Shown: positions 60,985-64,000 of the stretch, piece by piece
Numbering within the stretch: the stretch's first letter is position 1
Layout of the letters: every line of letters starts with the position of its first letter
Assembly: GCA_030549775.1 (NCBI GenBank)
Contig: CM060171.1
Span: forward strand, 6,285,265 to 6,349,264
Length of the DNA: 64,000 nt
Direction: 5' to 3'
Origin: Tamarix chinensis
Lineage: Eukaryota > Streptophyta > Magnoliopsida > Caryophyllales > Tamaricaceae
The notes under the pieces: generated by a model
Seen by the model: only the letters and a program-made list of their open reading frames with translations
Told to the model about the DNA's origin: nothing
The model's database searches: none
Position numbers and translations under genes: made by a program

Positions 60985-61290
60985 AGCCGGACCCAGACCG
61001 GTCCACCGGAAAATAATAGTGGCTAGGGACGGGGTGCCCTACATGACTGGTCTACCGGCGAATAATAGTGGCAGGGCATGTGCCCTCGTGACCGTTCCAC
61101 CGGCTATAATAGTGGGGGATTTCATGCTCAACAAACCAAACGTAAAACCGATAAGACACGGGGAATATACTAAGTAATTACAGTGAAACACCATGTGAGT
61201 CGGGGCCAGACCGGTTCACCGACGAATAATAGTGGCAATGAGCGTTTTGCCCTGCATGACCGGTCTACCGGCTATAATAGTGGGGTTCTC
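60985..61290 (+). repeat. TAATAGTGG-type tandem array, copy D
   Basis: Five copies of a CCGGTCYACCGG-N-ATAATAGTGG motif (near 61000, 61050, 61092, 61212, 61261), arranged three plus two. The groups are separated by text that repeats about 210 bp apart (ACTAATCACTTAAAGAGG and CTAAGTAATTACAGTGA). Confidence 0.85.
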
Positions 61291-61546
61291 GCACTCACAT
61301 AGATATAAATCTGAGAGATGATTACATAATGATGGACTAATGGCTTAAGGCTCAAAAGTATTATTTTCGCATTATGACATAGCTTAAGGCCTAGAAGTTT
61401 TGATTGTACGTTTTGGCCTGTTAACCTTTGATGGACTTATTAAGTATGTGAACGTTGTGTATGCATACCTTATCATATATGTATATAGCTATGTATCGTG
61501 TGTTGCCTTGCGGGCCTGCTTTTCAGTGTATTTTAAAGGATTACTC

Positions 61547-61608
61547 AGTACCATAGTACTTAAGGGTTCCATTCGTGGGGCCCCTGCCTATTCAATGGGC
61601 AGTGTCCC
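61547..61608 (+). other. Twin dyads of LTR copy D
   Basis: First dyad 61547-61560: AGTAC, CATA, GTACT. Second 61584-61602: CTGCCTATTCAATGGGCAG, an 8-bp stem including one G-U pair, with GGG (61578-61580) and CCC (61606-61608) able to pair outside it. They lie about 385-440 bp before the 3' end. Confidence 0.75.
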
Positions 61609-61990
61609 TTGCAGGTCTTTTTTTTTCAGGTGCTATTCAAGTGGGCAATGGAAAAGAGGATAAGGAAGTTATCTGGACTTATAGGGTTTCATTTTTCTCC
61701 CTTAAACTCTGATTTAAATGTAATCTATATTCTTGTAACCACCATTGGTGGATCCTATTCTTGTAAATGTTTTACTATGCTACTCTGATTTAACTATGGT
61801 TTGAATTCTCGTAAATTGTATTTTACACTTTTAGCCTTAGCACTTGGTATTGGAACGGTAGGAGTGAACCGGTCTGGTACTAAGTGTGGCGGTAATATCC
61901 CCAGAATTCACAGTTTGATATTTTGCTTCCGCTATTCCTTTTAATAAAACAAAATTTTTCAGTAGTGAATTTTGGGGGTATTACACAAAC

Positions 61991-62939
61991 AGTATGTGAT
62001 GGTGATTGCTCATTATCTTCTTGTCCGGGGACAACCAAATTTTGCTATCTACGATGAGAGGGTTCAATTTCGGTAATTATAGCTAAATAGATAGATAGAT
62101 AACACCGTCTTAAATTTCGAACTAAGTTTCTCTTTGATTGGTTGTGGATTACAAATCTATGTTGCACGATATATTCTCAACACGGTTGCATACTTGTGAT
62201 CATGCTGGCTATACATATCTCTTCCACCTCCTTCAATCGTCTTCTCCCACCGTCATTCATCATTCCCGTCCTCCTCCGCTAGATTTTTTGTTGTTGATAG
62301 ACTCCGTTCGTTTGAAGACGAAAATTTTCATGGAAGGAGGACAAAGTTGGTTTGACTAGTTCATGATTGTGCCCTAGAATTAAGAAATTGATATGAACTA
62401 AAGCAATCTCGTGTCCTGTATTGATTTCAAAACCCAAAAAAGAATGAAACACTGCAATTCCTTAATAGTCCATTACAAAATATTGTGGGCGGGACTCCAG
62501 GGATAAATAAATACTTTTCTTTATTATTCGTCTTCTCGGCCACTTTTGGGCATTTTACGAAGGGATTTTGAATTGGGTAGAATTGATGCTTGACTATTTT
62601 TAAAGTTGGTGGCAGCGGTCCGTAGAAAAAATAGAGAGACAATGGGAGGTTTTGATTTTCCAAGGGCAAAGTTTCAGACGGTTGTAGTACTCATGGAAGT
62701 TCGATGGTGGATTTCTGGACATAAATTGCGGCGGTTCTCCTTGATTGCCTTGTAAGTATACTAATTCTGAAACTATCGAACTAAGAGTTGAAACTAAACA
62801 TGTTGATGTTATAAGTTCGCGATCTTTTTATTTTATGTCCGATCAATAAAATTTTTAGGTTCACTACATAAACTAATTAAGTTCGGTTGATAAAATATTT
62901 TAGTTCAGTATAGTCAGCATCGTTTTGTTCGTCAGCTAA
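61991..62939. other. Spacer right of LTR D
   Basis: No gene recognised. A TAGATAGATAGATA run lies near 62087-62100. Frames at 62138-62359 (+) and 62427-62669 (-) are short and without recognisable motifs. Confidence 0.5.
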
Positions 62940-63660
62940 CGCTCATAGTGTTGGTATCCTATGTTTAGGATCTTTTTATTTTATATTCGGCTCATAAAAT
63001 GTGTTGGTTCGTTCCATATACATTTAGGTTTAGCCGATGGACATGCATTAAAATGTCCGAATATATTAATTGAATAATTGCTAGAAAAGTAAAAAAAAAA
63101 ATTTGTGCCTATATATAATAATTATAATATTATAAAAGTTATTTCGTGTTTGGTATGATTGTTGAATATGTTCACAATAAAAGTTATAAAAAAAATAATA
63201 AAAATAGCTCCATGTCTAGAAATAAGACCAATAAAAATTAAAAAAAAATAACCACATTTATAAATAAAAATAATAAATTACTAAAATAACTATATTTATT
63301 TTATGTCCGTCCCATAAAATTGTTTCGTGTATTGGTATTCTATGGTTATGATCTTTTTATTTTATGTTCGGCTCATAAAATGTGTTGGCTCTTTGCATAC
63401 ACCGTTTAGGTTTAGCCAATTAGCATGCATTAAAATGCTTCAATATATTAATTGAATAATTGTCAGGGAAAAAAAAGACCGTGTGCCTACATATAAGAAT
63501 TATAAAATTATAAAAGTTATTTCGTGTTCAGTATATTTGTTGAATATGTTCATAATAAAAATTATAAAAATAGCTCCATGTCAAGAACAATAAAATTAAA
63601 AATTAACCACATGTTTATAAATAAAAATTATAAATTACGAAAATAATTATATTTATGTAT
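62940..63660. repeat. Two-copy tandem duplication, unit about 380 bp
   Basis: Copy 1 starts near 62950 and copy 2 near 63331. Shared landmarks are ATCTTTTTATTTTAT, TTCGGCTCATAAAATGTGTT, TTTAGGTTTAGCC, GCATGCATTAAAATG, ATATATTAATTGAATAATTG, AAAAGTTATTTCGTGTT and AAAATAGCTCCATGTC. A partial third copy precedes it at about 62815-62900 (GATCTTTTTATTTTATGTCC). Confidence 0.75.
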
Positions 63661-64000
63661 AATGAATTAAGTAAATGACCCAGCATCTCTAAATAAAATT
63701 TATAAAATTGGAAAACATATATATGAAGCAGTACGACTCCATGATATCAAAATTGTATCATCTGTACTACTCTAGATGGGAATGAAGCTGCCTTCATATC
63801 ATACCCATAATACGAGGTTATGAGCCAAGTAGATGTGCTCCTCGACTCAATACTTATTTTATCATCTAGCCTGTAACCATCTAGCCGCTTGGTAGGTAGT
63901 GTTGCAGATGTGAAGAAAATGCTCTTCGATGCGGTCTTAAGAGGCTATGGCCTTCGAAGTATGGTATGGGATTTACAATTCTGATGTAGCATGATCGTCT
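63661..64000. other. Spacer at window end
   Basis: Nothing recognised. The sequence is less AT-rich than the repeat before it and may lead towards a unit beyond the window. Confidence 0.4.

Larger units (their letters stand above)
57737..61985 (+). mobile_element. Giant solo LTR, copy D (best preserved)
   Basis: 4,249 bp from TGTAATCCCCCGAAATTTT to GAATTTTGGGGGTATTACA. It is flanked by a perfect duplication CAAAC (57732-57736, 61986-61990). Order of parts: AT-rich start, pyrimidine-rich tract (58065-58680), GGGTAAAATGGTAATT minisatellite (59380-60080), CCGGT...TAATAGTGG array (60985-61290), twin dyads (61547-61602), AT-rich 3' end. No primer-binding site follows the 3' end, no gag-pol lies inside, and the two ends are short inverted rather than long direct repeats. 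This fits a solo LTR. It matches copy B along its whole length in reverse orientation. Confidence 0.88.

Overview
This is nuclear DNA from a land plant, most likely a flowering plant. It is AT-rich and dense in transposons and simple repeats. It holds one complete intron-containing gene, with GT-AG introns and a TATA box flanked by a pyrimidine patch. I cannot name the species.

The functional gene is proline dehydrogenase (ProDH), on the + strand from 37482 to 39968. It has four exons and encodes 509 residues. The predicted enzyme is mitochondrial, FAD-dependent and starts proline breakdown. Its promoter (TGACGTCA at 37047, TATA at 37301), short leader and 3' UTR can be read. The only other coding material I recognise is a decayed OTU-type cysteine protease fragment, 11173-11860. 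A possible upstream piece at 2293-2477 is separated from it by a retroelement insertion.

Most of the rest is transposon. The main component is a family of very long elements, about 3.3-4.4 kb, that start TGTAAT/TGTCATACCC and end GGGGGTATTACA or similar. Several have 5-bp target duplications. None shows gag-pol or direct terminal repeats, so they look like solo LTRs of a giant-LTR retrotransposon. Copies or fragments lie at 2478-11172 (A), 6120-10518 (B, nested in A), 21655-24974 (F), 26300-33638 (E), 27394-31361 (C, nested in E), 43990-47094 (G/H fragments) and 57737-61985 (D). They form two subfamilies. B, C and D carry arrays of a CCGGT...TAATAGTGG motif. A, E, F and G carry a GGATACTATGTTGCC-type motif instead. 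Both nestings put the first subfamily inside the second. Six copies share two small dyads about 430-470 bp from the 3' end, and one keeps its pairing through sequence change.

Layout: 1-2477 AT-rich DNA and a possible pseudogene fragment; 2478-11172 nested LTRs A and B; 11173-17886 OTU remnant and AT-rich DNA; 17887-20037 a CACTA transposon with a 3-bp duplication; 20041-33638 LTRs F, E and C; 33639-37000 AT-rich spacer with a degenerate MITE; 37001-40200 ProDH; 40200-47545 spacer, TAA microsatellites and LTR fragments; 47546-57736 spacer with a three-copy tandem repeat, a MITE inside it and a perfect 29-bp foldback; 57737-61985 LTR D; 61986-64000 spacer with a two-copy tandem repeat.

No tRNA, rRNA, CRISPR or bacterial feature was found. 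All similarity statements are by eye. No database was searched.
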